A stretch of DNA of 64,000 bases, taken from assembly GCA_000708835.1 (NCBI GenBank), contig DF237028.1:2891-66890 (forward strand). The letters run 5' to 3'. This document shows, in pieces, positions 22,490-34,262 of the stretch. Position 1 is the stretch's first letter; every line of letters starts with the position of its first letter. Below the pieces are notes generated by a model that was given only the letters and a program-made list of their open reading frames with translations, made no database searches and had not been told where the DNA came from. The DNA is from Klebsormidium nitens (Eukaryota > Streptophyta > Klebsormidiophyceae > Klebsormidiales > Klebsormidiaceae). The position numbers and the translations under genes are program-made.

Positions 22490-23616
22490 TCCCTTGTCAG
22501 CTGGAATGCTACAGTGATAAGGAAGGCGATACGTGCTGACTCAACGTCGAAGAGCGCCCTGGGCCTGGGCCTGAGGAGTCAGCGAGTCACCAAGAAGCGC
22601 GGAAATAGGTGTTTGCGTTAGCGGTGTGAATTTGCGTGACAAAGGGGTGGTATGTTGCTCACTGCACTGCGAGAGGCTTTTAACATTTTCTGTTTGTGAC
22701 CAAGGTGTGAAAGCCGGTGCATGCGGCTGTGTCTTGGTTTGATGGAAGGATCATCGCGACTGGCTGGTGCTTATTACCACCTCAGCTAATCATTTGCCTG
22801 CCTATTTAATGACCTGCCCCACGTGTACATGCCGAAAGGCTCTTCCTGGAAGTTTTGCGTGGAGCTGGGGTACAATTTCTCAAGAACTGCGGTTAAACGA
22901 ATTGGGTTTCTCTTGACCAGCTACTAACTGCAGCTTGCAGAGCATGTGATTTCTGCCGTCCATATTTGAAATCTGACGGTTTGTGAGCGTTGTGCATTGC
23001 GACCCACAAAGCTCTCCGACTTTTTCAGAGTACAAAAGCGCGATTTGGAGCCCCCTCAAAAGCGTGCAGTGGCGTATGCCATGTACCCAGGTAGGGGGTT
23101 TGCGGGCGATTTCAAAGTTACCTTTGAGCTTTGTAAGGTCGACTGGAAAGTTGAAATGTGTCGCCAGGAATCGAACTGTAATGCTAAACCGGTAAGAGTG
23201 ACTGCGTTACACTTTACAAATCCGCGAGTTCGTAACGCCAGTCGATTGGGTATATTTAGCGTTACCAGAATTTCTTAGACTATCTTCTACTATACATACA
23301 CTATACACTATACTTGCTGCCGCGCACTGGTGCATACCTAGATTCAATATGATATGAAGTGGCGTACACGGTACAGACGTGACAGAGCGGTGCCGCCAGG
23401 GGTGAGGTCCGAGGGTTCAATGCTCGAACAGGTCAACTTGTAACCTAAAATTGTCAAGAGGTGAATCTGTGCAAGTGGAAGACCGCTAACCCCAACATCC
23501 TGATTTTTGTTTTCGAGCAAACCAACCCGGCAAACCCGGGTTAGAAGTTTCAATTCCGGCTTTGCAGTAGTGTGGCAACTCCCTTGTGTCGTATTTAATT
23601 TGGGGCTTGTCACCAA

Positions 23617-23712
23617 AGGTTGATAGGCCGGGGGACGGGTAGGGTAGGTTTGGTGGTTTAATAGGGTGGGTAGGGGTGCGGAGCGCGTAGGTTTCTGGGT
23701 TAAAGGGTTTTT
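23617..23712 (-). repeat. Inverted partial copy of the 23789-23982 element interior
   Basis: Read on the + strand, this segment (ggacgggtaggg, ttggtggttt, agggtgggt, ggtgcggagcg) matches the reverse complement of about 23847-23947 over roughly 90 bases with scattered mismatches and small gaps. The two could fold into a long imperfect hairpin with a loop of about 135 bases. No second copy of the terminal repeat was seen at its outer edge. Confidence 0.65.
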
Positions 23713-23788
23713 AAATTTTGGTGCCCGGGGCTTTTGAATCTTAGGAGACAAGCCCCTTTAAGGAGACAAGGGAGCTGCCCGTATCATA

Positions 23789-23982
23789 CTGGTAACTCAA
23801 GCGTGCCCTAAAAGCAGTGTGCCCTAAGATCCGTAGACCCCGGCCGAACAAACTAAAAAACCTAACCCAAACATTTCACACGCTCCGCACCCAAACCCAC
23901 CCTAACCACCAAGCTAACCCTACCCGTCCTCCGGGTGCCTATCTTAGGGCACACCGCGGTTAGGGCACACTTGCGTTACCAG
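23789..23982. mobile_element. MITE-like element with 42-bp terminal inverted repeats
   Basis: The left arm 23789-23830 starts ctggtaactcaag and ends gtgccctaagat. The right arm 23941-23982 is its reverse complement with about five mismatches in 42 positions. Each arm itself holds two copies of the word gtgccctaa. The interior is about 110 bp of C/A-rich sequence with ccctaac and ccaaaccc words and no coding capacity. No clear target-site duplication is visible at the edges. This fits a non-autonomous DNA element, but the transposase superfamily cannot be assigned. Confidence 0.6.
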
Positions 23983-25556
23983 ACTGCCCTGCAGTGACCT
24001 AAATTACCTAATCAATCATTGAACATGTGGCAATCCCCGGGCCAGGCCTAGGCATTATGCCTGGCATGAGACAAAGAGGGGATTGCGTGGATTGCTCTGC
24101 ATCATTGCTGCAAGTTGACTAAAACCCTAGCTTTGCCCAGTCTGCGAAATAAGGGTGGGGATATTGGAACCCTATAGGCCGCCAGAACCACGGCACCCGA
24201 AATTGAGGGGCGTGGAACATTGGCCTAGCGGCCAATGTTCTCCGCGGGGCGATACGTGAACGACTAGCGTCCCTCAGCTGGCCATAGGCACTTAGCTGTG
24301 ATGTCAATATTAAATCCCAGTGCCCATCCAGTGGCCCATAGAATGTATGTGCTAACAAGGCTTCCATGGATATGAGCAAGTAATAACTCAAGTAGCTCTG
24401 TGCCCGTATCCCTTTATTCGGCTGAGGTATAAGAGCTGGCGAGGCTGTGGTATAGGTCGACACTATCATATGCTGTAAAACAACTAGGTACGGTACCTTC
24501 GAATCTCTATCCGGTAGGTCTGCCGGCACAGTGTTAGTCTGCCGAAGTTCAAGAACTTCGAAGCGACTGCTGCTGTCGGCACGGCGGTTGCCACGAAACG
24601 AACAAAAGTTTTGCACCGTTAGATTTGCACAATTGTATCTGACGCTTGAAACCCATGACGTATCATCGCGCGCAGCGCCGAATGATGCGGCGACCCTCGA
24701 TTTCAAGGAGTGCCCCGGTCATTTGCAGTGCTAGCGCGCAAAGTGCCGGCCGCTGACGTGACTTTACGGCAGTCGATATTGACGCTCGACGGCTCTGACT
24801 CGTCGAAATTAACGACTTGCAATCTTGATCGTCCGAACTTATTGGGGTCAACTGCGAGAACGAATGTCAGGAATTTAAATCTCATACGGACCGCAGAGAC
24901 AATATCCTTAATGACAGTCTGACTGGTTTCTGCTCCTCCTAAAGGCGTAACGCCAGTCCAGGAACTTCAGGATGTTGTGTGTAAATAAAAGATAATGGAA
25001 GCGTAATACCTCCGGGACTCCGGAGGGGACGGTCCCTCGAACATTTTGCCAGCAGTTATTTACTGAACCGATATCACTTTCTGATATATCGTGTCCATCA
25101 TTTGCAGCAGCTATACCCTCTTCGTGATGTCAGTTTGCCTCTAATCATCCAAATGCATTTTTCCTTTAAATGCTCCCAATCCAGGAATTACTTTATCAAG
25201 CCCCGGGATAAGGGCGTCAGTCAGAGATGTTCGTCACATCCGAATGTAGGAACCGCAGAACATAGCCGTCATATCCAGTACGGAGCCCGCCAGACGCTTT
25301 ATACCGCAGTCCTGCAGTTTACGAGCTGCGCGCTACCCTGCAGGCATAGCCACCCGTCGTAGGCAATGTCACGTCCTTAACGCAAAGCAACGACAATTTT
25401 GCAACTCAATCAACCTACAACTTTGATACAATTCAACATAGGCCACAACCCCCTCGAGCTCGTCATGCCTTCCTCTCGAGTATGTTACATACCCTCCTAT
25501 CGGGTCTTCACACAGAGGCGGGGGGCAAGCTTGTAGCACGCCCTCTCGCATGCGAC

Positions 25557-28111
25557 CTAGTTGGTCGTCTCGTGCAGCTTGGGGTCATCGGGCTGCGAGT
25601 CCTGGCCCATCCGCGTCCCTGCAACAGGACGCCCAACCAGCACCGTCAGCATGCACATGTGCAAACCTTCGGTCCGAAACCTAATCAATGACGGTCCAAA
25701 ACCTAATAGATGCGGTGTCACGCTGGCGCTCAGTCAAAGCATTAATGCACCTCTGACAAAGACGAGATGCTGTGATCTGTTTTATAATGCCCAATCCGCT
25801 TTTTCCAACTATCCACAGTTGTTCGACAATACATCAAAGAACTAAACTAATGAATGTATGAGCGACCAGATGCAACATCGCCGCTCACCAAAGCCCTCTT
25901 CGCTGGAGCGCGTGTGGTAGTCGTCCCCGTAGCTGGCCTCCCCGTGCGTGGGCTTCTGCGGCTGCGCTGTGGGGTCGTGTTCCGCATCCACTTGGTGCAG
26001 CGCAGGGTCATTCTCATTCTGCTCGTCGTCCTGGCCCATGCGCGTGCCTGCAACCCGCCACCCACCACACTTCTTACTGTCTGTACTTCTCGCCCGAACG
26101 ACCTGACCTGTCAACATGCTGTTGATGGCTGCGCAGCGTCCCTGTGCTTTGAGCATCTTTGACTTGCCTCCTCCAACAACTTGAAGTCCCGATGAATCGA
26201 ACGTCAAGCCCAAGAGACGGGTGGACTTTAACTCGAAGATTAGTTCGGTCAGGTGTGGAGCAGCTCAATAATCGCATTGAAAGTTCCAGTTTGTGTTTGC
26301 CTGGTAGATCGGCCTTCTCAGTCATGCCGCCTATCACTTCTAGATTCGAGACTCATCTCCAGTCCGGCAAAAACAGAATCTCCCTGACTCTCTCCTCGGG
26401 ACTCATTCAGTACCGGGCAAAGTCCGCGGGCCTCACCGAAGCCCTCCTCGAAGGACCGTGTAGCGTACTTGGCCCCATATCCGTGCTCCCCCGGCTTTGC
26501 CGGCTCCTGCACCGTCTCCTCCACCACAGTGCGCTCCACCACGCGAACCACCAACGTCTCGCCCCCTTCCTGGCGCTCGTGATCTGCACACAGCCACCGC
26601 AATCAGCCTCCGTTTTGGTCAGCTTCAACAACGAGCCCCTTTTGAGATTGCGCTCTGGTGGCCCATTTGTCATCTCTCCTCCTCCAGCCTGGCCCTTCTG
26701 ATAGTGCACAACCAAATGCTACCTGTAACTAGTCAGCCGCCTGGATGAACCAGGGGGCCGCTACGTCGGCCCCAGCTCAACTGAAAAACAGCTCTGAATG
26801 CGGACACTTGACAGCACTACAGCGTCCTCGGGTTGACAACTTCTCTGGACTTCCATTTGAGACTCTCCTCAAGCTTACCAGTTCGACGAAGTCCTGGTAA
26901 GTCCTTATCTTTTTGAAGGTTGAATTGCTCAGAATTGCTGATGACAGGAACTTCAAGTGCCTGAGTTTTTTGCACAGCGAATCGGCCGTTCGTGAAGCCT
27001 CCTCGCCTTGTATACCCTATTGGTATAATGCAAAGACAGGCTCCCAAAGACTCACCTACAACAGTCACTGCTGGATCCATGGCTTCCCGCGTTCCTGTAC
27101 CTGCACAGCAGCAGAAGAGTACAACTTTCTTCAAAAGCCTTGGGCGCAAGCTGGACCAGACTCTGATATCCCAATATAGGACAGGCATCTGATGCGCTGT
27201 TTACTCAGTCTAAAATTGAACAATAGATGCGGGTTTCGTCAAGCAGCTCACAGTAATGTTGAGGGCATTACGAACTTGTTCTGAAACGAGCCTGATTCTA
27301 CAGCCCCATCAGATCCAAGAGAAGTTTGACTACCAGGATGGCTGCAGAAGTAGCCACTGACGAGCTTCTAGCTTACCAATGCCTTTGTCTGATGAGTGGC
27401 CGCCATGCTTGTGTGCATCTGCAGAAGGAAAAGATAGTAGATGTATTACAGGACTGGCTGAACCAACATCAGGGAAGGAAAATATATAAGAAAGCCTGCC
27501 ACATTCAGTCTGTCTTTTCTGACGCCCGCGTGAGCCCTTCAGTGGCTACAATCACAAGCGTCAGTGTGAATCAGAGTAGATTGCACTGATGCTTCCCCAG
27601 CTTGTGCAAAGGCAGCACAGCAGGATGTACCCCACATCCTAGTTACTCCATGCAAGGGAAGAGAGGGGCGCTGGCTGCCACGCGGCACCCCTAGAGGCCC
27701 ACCCGCCATCTCCTCGTCGAACGCCTGCCGCACCTTGTGCCCAAACGCCGCCGTGACCGTGCCCTCTGAGTGCGCCGGGGGTGATCCATGTACTGCCCGC
27801 CTTAACAGTGTACTAGAGAACCAAGCGGAAGGTCCAATCAACTGCGGCTCCAAGACAACATCAGGTGAGCTGATGGCTTTGGCACCCAAGGGCAGGCTGT
27901 GCAGAATACCCCCATTGGCATGAAGCAGGGTGGAAAGGCCCCTGTGTGCTCCCCCTTCCCGTGCTGGGGAACACACCGCGCGCGACGCCGGCTGTAGCTG
28001 TGCATGCATGGACCGAATGCCACCATGGATAGTGTCAAATTTGCATCCCCCCGCAGCCCGTCTGAGCAACCGCCTCCAGGCACTGGTGCCAACAACTCGA
28101 GCAGACGCCAT
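25557..28111 (-). CDS. Organelle-targeted protein of unknown function with duplicated exon
   Basis: Four exons join in phase: 28111-27703, 26583-26437, 26047-25889, 25618-25557, giving 258 residues. The start MASARVVGTSAWRRLLRRAA is Arg/Ala/Ser-rich without acidic residues, a good mitochondrial (or plastid) presequence. The mature part includes FGHKVRQAFDEEMADHERQE, TLVVRVVERTVVEETVQEPA and then two related repeats. Each repeat has an aromatic/acidic stretch ending in RSxEEGFG at an exon end and GTRMGQD at the next exon start (25618 and 26047 exons). The rest is hydrophilic and rich in Gly, Glu, His and Asp, and probably disordered, somewhat like stress or LEA-type proteins, but I cannot place it in a family. 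All introns are GT-AG; the first, about 1.1 kb, is long for this window. The duplicated donor/acceptor phase suggests exon duplication. Confidence 0.7.
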
Positions 28112-29196
28112 GATCGAACACCCAAAACACCGCTAGTGTTGACAGCGACGGAGCCTAAAAGCGCACCTGCAATTTGTGCATCAGCATCTCATACCAATGC
28201 GGGCATTCGATCTACCCGCCGGAGAGCGGAAAAGCGAAGCATCTTCGACGAATACGATGCTGCCACTTTTCCACTTCGGGCGCCTGCTGACGTCAGAGTT
28301 TTACGCCAAGCGTGACGGTCCATCGCCGGTGCGCGGCGGGCCGGCCGGGCCGGCGCCCGGCCCACGTGACGTCCGGCGGCGCAGCGCGGCCGCCCGCCGG
28401 CGGGCCCAGAAGGTCGAACGGTTTCACGGTTCAACAGACCCGGGCCATTCACTTTTCGCAAGCAGTAGGTTTACGATGTAAGCAGCATGTTCTCTTTTGA
28501 CCTATTGCTAGCAATCGCGTAGTCAATGATGGCGGGATACACTCCTAAAAAAAGAATACATATACTTCGCAATAGAATTCGTTCCGGCCATCAATCGACC
28601 ACCGTCATCACTTGGGTGCGGCCTGCGGCGGACGACATGACCATCGTTCCTGCAAGCTGTCCGGCGATCGCATACCGCTGCCGAATCTGAAGGCAGTGAT
28701 TCTGCTCATACGCAATAGTGTCCGAAAGTGAGTTTGTTAAGAACGGCTTGGCGGCCTCTTGCCATTAGTTCGTCAATGACAATTGAGCATACATTAACCT
28801 ATACTCCCCAAACATCCGCCTTATCAAAAACTGCTCAAAGACACCATCTAAGCACAATGATTGACAGGAGTCCCTCGCTGTACCACATCAATAGACATAA
28901 CAACAACTGACGTATATACCCATGACAGATTGCACATCATTACAGCGGCTGTCTGCCTAAACAAAACGACTCAATGTTTGATGCAACATGGATTACGCGG
29001 TCCGTTTGACTGCCATCTGCTTCCAAGCCTCAAACAAACAAATCCCGCAGTTATCTGGTTGGGGGACGCGTGCAGTATATCAAGCAGCCGACTACGCAAT
29101 CTGATCAGGCGGCTGCACAACCAACAAGAACCACGGCAGAAGGCGCTGCTCGGGACCCCACGCCCGCATGGCACTCTCGTCACGCCAGGCCGGCCA
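28112..29196. promoter_or_regulatory. Promoter region of the organelle-targeted gene and spacer
   Basis: The region upstream of the minus-strand gene starting at 28111 contains a very GC-rich, palindrome-rich block at about 28329-28411 with ggccggccgggccggc and a cacgtgacgtc word at 28363-28373. The latter combines a G-box core with a CRE/ACGT core and lies about 250 bp upstream of the start codon. The remainder up to the RING gene stop at 29197 shows no gene. Confidence 0.4.
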
Positions 29197-32100
29197 TCAT
29201 GCGTTGCTGACTGCCTGGCCGACTGTCGTACTGTCCTCGCTGGCCCGCTCCCTGGTGCACACGTCTCGACGACACACGGGGCACACCCTGCACGCACGCG
29301 GAGCAGAGCGCATCGGAGGTGAGGCGAAAGAGCGGGCATCCCCGAGTGTGAGGAGAATCCGACACACAATCCCCCTCTGCGTATTGAACTCCAGAACAGT
29401 TGCACGATATTGTATGACGGCATGCTTTCAAAGCATATGCCCGCTCACACCTTCGCTTTGTCGCCTTTCCGAGGTACCTTTGCTACAACCGGAGCGACTG
29501 GCCTGACCCAACGTGTCTACGGTCCTCCAACCACCATTTTGGATCAGCCAACGGGAGAAACGCCACGAGAGTACAAAAACTCTCGCTTTAGCGGGATATG
29601 CCCAAACGGATCACCGACAACCAGGACAACCGTCTAAAGCACGTGGTCACGCCCCGTGAAGGGGCGGGCATGCTGTTTGGCTGACCTGTGGACCTGGAGG
29701 AGCCACTTGTCGATGCACGGGCTGTGGTACTCGTGGCCGCACGGCAGCCGCCGCAGCGCCTCCCCCGCCAGGTACTCCGTCAGGCAGATGTAGCACCTGC
29801 ACGCCGCGCCGCGCACAGGACGGTCAGAGGCAGCGCGCAGGCAGTGGAGCAACGATGACGGCCACTCTGATGCCTAAGGCAGCCCTAGCTGTGCCTGCGC
29901 CTCGGGTAATATGGCCTCCTGGTGACATGGTCAGCAAGGAAAGTTCAGGGGTCGTGGGGGTAAACGAGCTTACAACACAACACCAGCAAGCAGGACGTCC
30001 GACCGTCTGCCACACAACTACTCCCAGAACCCGTGGAAGGAGGACGTGGATTAAATCTGATCTTCTTGAACCCTCCCAGAGTTTAGTACTATTTCCACCG
30101 CGCGGGCCGGTATGACTCCTTTGAATTTCCGTACCGGTGAAAACTACCTACTTGTGCTGGCGATCATACTGCAGGTATAAGGTGAGGACCAGGAAAGTCA
30201 CTCGGTGATCCACGTGACTCCCCAGCCAGTTGCCGGGAGGCGGCTACACTACGCAGCGCGGTCCACAGTACTGTACAGCTGAAAACTTCAAAAGTCCGAA
30301 TTTGGTCCACGTTCTCCTTCCCCGGGTCTCCCAACGTCCTTCTCAACTTTCAAAGAGGCCGGGGCACTCACTGTGGCAGTGCGTCCTGCTCTGCCTCCCC
30401 GCTGTTGGCCGTCGTGGCGGTCGGCTCCTGTGGTTCGAACACGTGGAGGGGCAGCGCCTGGACCACCGCGCGCGGAGCCGGCTGCCGGCCGCGGGTGGGA
30501 CCGGGGGGCGCCCACGGCACAGCGGGGCCGCTCTGCGCCTGGAGCTCATCCAGCACCTGCGGCCAAGCACGGCGCCACTCACACACTGCGTGCGGACTCA
30601 AGGTGGACACGAGGCCGCCCAGGCTGGCCGTTGGACGAATCTAGATCGGGCATTGGGCGTTTACAGGCGCACCAAATGCTGAGGATCTTCTGCGTATTCA
30701 AAAAGTCCATATGTGCGCTACTGTGGAAGTGTCTCCCCGACGCGTCTGCAAGGGAAGCCAGCTTCAAAATGGTACCTGTACCTTTTTGACTTCTCCATCC
30801 CAGTGTTTGCAAGCCTGTGCACAGTACATGAACTCCTAACTGTGTCTCAAGCACTTCAGGCACCTCTTGCCTCTGCCAAAGCCCTTCCTGATAGATGCAA
30901 GCTATGTCTCGAAACGGCCGCTCACCTCGAAGAGCGCCTCTGCCAGCGCCACTATCCGCGACATGCTGCCCCGGTCGGGCCGCCCGGCCCCGGTGCGGGC
31001 AGCCCCCGCATCTGCCCCCCCTTCACGCGTGGCTCGCGCTGTAGCGGAGCTGGTGAAGGCGGCGGCGCGGCTACTGCGGCTGGCGGCAGCACTGGGGGAG
31101 GGACCGCGGCCACCCCCCAAGAGGGCACTCCTGGATATACAAAAAGACAGTAAGCAGGCAGTGGAGCAATCTGAGAAGCAAACGGAAAAAGAAACACGCC
31201 TGCCGCACATTTAGATGCCATTGTGTTCAATCGGCACAGATGTGGATAAGAGCAAGCCCGTCCTGCGGCTCTGTACCTGAGCACCTTAGAACACTATTCC
31301 ATCATGTGTGCCAAGACGCTACACCTTCGTACACCCTCAAGCTGTTGACTTCTGCATTGGCATTAGAAGTGTTCTTTAGCGAGCTTGGCTGCGGCGCTCC
31401 CTGGCTGCTCACCTGTACACGTTGGCTGTTCTGCTGCGTGAGCTGGCTCCCCCGCCGCCAAGCCGGCTGCCGCCTCCCGCTGTACGCGAAGGAGGGGGGC
31501 TGGGGGAGGGCGGACGGCGCGTCGGCCCTCCCAATGGCATTGATGCCGAGGAGGCAGGGAAGCGAAGGGGGCTGTCCAGTAACTGCAGACGAGGGCGGAC
31601 TGTCAAGTCAGATCAAGGACCTGGCTCTTGGCAAGCTGTTGCCTAAGGCGTACTTCGAAAAGAATGGATTGCCAGGAATGAGATAGGTCACAGAAAAGCT
31701 GTGATTGCCGGTGCATCCCAGTCTCACGACGCAGCCACGCAGCATAGTGTGCTAGCGAGCATGCTGACCGCCTTCCCCAGTGACTGCCGCTTTGATTTGC
31801 AGATGGCGAGGTCCGTCTTCCCATGCTCACCTGTCGAGGGGGTGCCTGTACAAGCGGTCCGTGCCTGATGCTGCTCAGTGGGGGGGCTGTCCCGGTGGTG
31901 CTGCTGCTGCTGCTGTCCTGCCTATTCTCCCTACTGTCCTCTGTGCGCCGCGCAAACCACCCGCCCGCGGCCTCCTGCTCCATCTGTCGTGCTGTCCTGT
32001 CGTGCGGGGCCGCGCCCCCCTGCTGGGGTCGCGCCAGCCCGCTGCTGCTACTACTGGCCACTGACGCGCCCGGCGGCGCGGCCTCGGAAGGTGGTGCCCC

Positions 32101-33481
32101 CTGGTTGGCGGTGCTCTCCGGGCTGCTGTCATTCTCCCACGCTTGCAGTGCGTCACGGTCCCACCCGTTCCACGATGCTGACATGCGCTCGCTCTGCCGC
32201 TGCGACTTGCGGCCCCGGAAGAGCGGACCAATGCCGCCACCCTACAAAACAAGCTCGTCTTGTGAACCCCTGCCAAGAGTTTGGTAACCCCTGAGATTGA
32301 CAAGCAAGAGAGCAGGATAACTGGCCAACTCACATAACTCTCCAATCATTCTCTAACAGATCTTTGTAATCAATTGTAGAAACATATAATCTTTCAGAAC
32401 TTCGGTGACTCGGGGAACTAATCAAAGGTGGAAACAATCATCCTGCGCCCAATTCAAGACGCCCCGGATGCCGCACCTGTGGCCGGTGGCCCTTGTCCGT
32501 GCTTCGCGTGCTGGGGCTGCTGTCGCGGCTGCTGTAGCTGGAGGGGCTGCTGCCATACTGAGTGGGTGTGCCCGGCCGCGGGGGCGCCCCGCGCTTTGCG
32601 TCCTCCTCGCTCAGGCTGCTGCTCTCAGCAGAGGCCGACCCCGCAGGGCTGCCCGGCCCGTCCTCCCACCCCGCCAGCAGGGTGCGTCGCTCGGGCGGCG
32701 GCCGGGCCGCTTGCGAGGGTGGGTAGCTCAGGATGCTGGCGGGGGCCTCTTCGAGCAACCACAGCGGGGCCCCGCAACCCAGCGGGCTGGGGGGTGGCGC
32801 AGCAGACAGGAGAGCAGGCTGTGGCTGATTCAGAGAGGCAAACGGTAGCGGCAGAGATTGGCTGTATGGCAGTACGTTCCCCTGTGGCCGAGTGTATGCT
32901 GCCGCATCACTGGTTGGCTCCGACTGCTCGCCCGAAGCGCGGACCGGCTGCAGAGGGGATGCAGCGTCCTGCATCGGAGCTCGCTCGTCCTCTACGGAGC
33001 TGTGCGGCCCCGGTTTGGACCCTGGCGCATCCTTGGTGGGTGCCCCCGTCTCCCCGTCCTTCCGAACACCGGTGTCCTGCGGGCTGCTGCTGTAACTGGG
33101 AGAAGCATGAACCACCTTCCCTGCAGCTTTGAGAGAGCGCCACCGCGAGAAGCGCCCCAGCCTCGCCCGTGGTTCCGCTCCGTCCTCCCCTCCAGAGCTG
33201 GGCGGGGTATCAGGCAGCCGGAGCAGAGAAGGAACGGCGCGGGGGACACTGACAGGGGCGGAGGAAGAGGAGGAGCCCTGCCTAAGAGCAGTCAGCGACT
33301 CTGGCGCAGCAGGGGAGGCCTCGGAGGTGCTGCTGCCATCAGGGTCGTCTTCGCTCCTTCTCCGGCTAAACCGCCTTTTGATAGACCGCCAGAAGTGGCG
33401 CCTGGCCGGCCGCGCAGCCGGGCTGGACTCCGAGGAGGATGACGTGTCCATGGCACGCTCAGGGCCAAGCGAGACGGCCAT
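29197..33481 (-). CDS. RING-H2 zinc-finger protein, probable E3 ubiquitin ligase
   Basis: RING-H2 proteins recruit an E2 enzyme and catalyse ubiquitin transfer to a substrate. Exons: 33481-32477, 32241-31831, 31582-31413, 31130-30926, 30556-30372, 29796-29686, 29287-29197, all GT-AG and in phase, 725 residues. The first 650 residues are low-complexity, Ser/Pro/Gly/Arg-rich and probably disordered, with basic clusters near the start ([16 protein letters not shown]). The C-terminal RING (about 660-701) is complete: [21 protein letters not shown] and VCPVCRRD supply C-C-C-H-H-C-C-C. The last Cys pair lies in the final exon; reading an exon from the wrong acceptor gives CPLF instead, so the junction at 29287 matters. 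There is no membrane segment, so it is unlike ATL proteins and closer to soluble RLIM/BIG BROTHER-like ligases. The alternative start 33451 is also possible. The substrate is unknown. Confidence 0.88.
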
Positions 33482-34262
33482 GGGGCCAGAGCAATCCTAC
33501 GGGCGATGTGAACAAAGAGGAAGCTCTTCTGGACCCCCTAGGCATCTCTTAGCGACCCTCTTGGCGAAGACACCAACTCAAATTGCGTGGAGTGAGGCGT
33601 CTATCCACAGCCAGGCCCCTGTTGGGAGATGCTGTCTCGTTCAGACAGAAGTGCGGCGCCAAGATGCCATGTTTTAAATGAATTTGATGGCAAATTGATG
33701 GTGGCTGCCCTGACTATTGAGCTGCGCCGTCGTCGCGCCGAGTCTCTGCAGAGGAGCGGTCGCAAGTAGAAAGCGGCAATTATCACTTTCACGACCAGAC
33801 AAGAGTTGAGACAACTCGGCACCAGCAAACAGGGATTCTAAAGAGGACCCCACGCGGTTTGCAATGGAACTTGGAAGTGTCATCGCAAAGAACCTTGTTC
33901 ACCTGATTTGCTGCATTGCCAGCACCGCCAGCAGCCTGCTGATTCCAGAACGGAGGCCCCAGATCGAGTACCTACTCAGCTGCCGTTCGCTGCATTTGGT
34001 GCCAATGCAGGGTGCTTGCTTCTGAAGGAAGCAGAACGACTTCAAAGATCGATGAGCTGGTCATGGACACCCGTTGAATATATCGCAAGAAGGGGGGCCT
34101 CACACTGATATTTCTGGTGGTAGTGGGTGAATGAAGTGCACCCTTTTACTTGATGCTGCTGCCTGGGAAGGTCAGACATACGGAAGGAGCTCAAGGGCAA
34201 AAGCGTCACAGATTGTGGTTCGCTGTGTACAGCGCTGCTAGGCGGCCTGTTAGCAGTTTCAC
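33482..34262. promoter_or_regulatory. Divergent promoter region, RING-H2 / E(z)-like
   Basis: This spacer of about 780 bp lies between two head-to-head genes. It should contain both promoters and the E(z) 5' leader. No specific box is recognisable with confidence, and no separate gene is seen. Confidence 0.4.

Larger units (their letters stand above)
22490..25556. other. Gene-poor, repeat-bearing intergenic region
   Basis: There is no gene I can support across 3 kb. The composition is closer to AT-neutral than in the flanking exons. It contains the 194-bp terminal-inverted-repeat element at 23789-23982 and an inverted relative of its interior at 23617-23712. A 195-codon open frame on the minus strand (24706-24119) has no splice context or recognisable domain and is not called. 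Confidence 0.4.

Noticed and set aside
23344-23751. 135-codon minus-strand frame rich in Pro/Thr/Leu
   Set aside because: It overlaps the inverted repeat copy at 23617-23712 and is explained by the repeat's composition.
23840-23950. Possible interstitial telomere repeat (ccctaac words)
   Set aside because: The words are irregular and lie inside the inverted-repeat element; no run of the algal TTTAGGG unit is present.
24119-24706. 195-codon open frame on the minus strand
   Set aside because: It lies in a gene-poor, repeat-bearing region with no GC3 bias like neighbouring exons and no motif. I keep it only as a remote possibility.
26817-27188. 123-codon minus-strand frame
   Set aside because: It falls inside the first intron of the organelle-targeted gene, and the flanking exons join in phase without it.
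29287-29345. RING ending read as CPLFR (loss of the last zinc cysteine)
   Set aside because: There is no acceptor before it. The downstream acceptor at 29287 gives the canonical VCPVCRRD in the correct phase.
32428-33677. Long + strand frames opposite the RING gene first exon
   Set aside because: They are shadows of a GC-rich low-complexity coding exon on the other strand.
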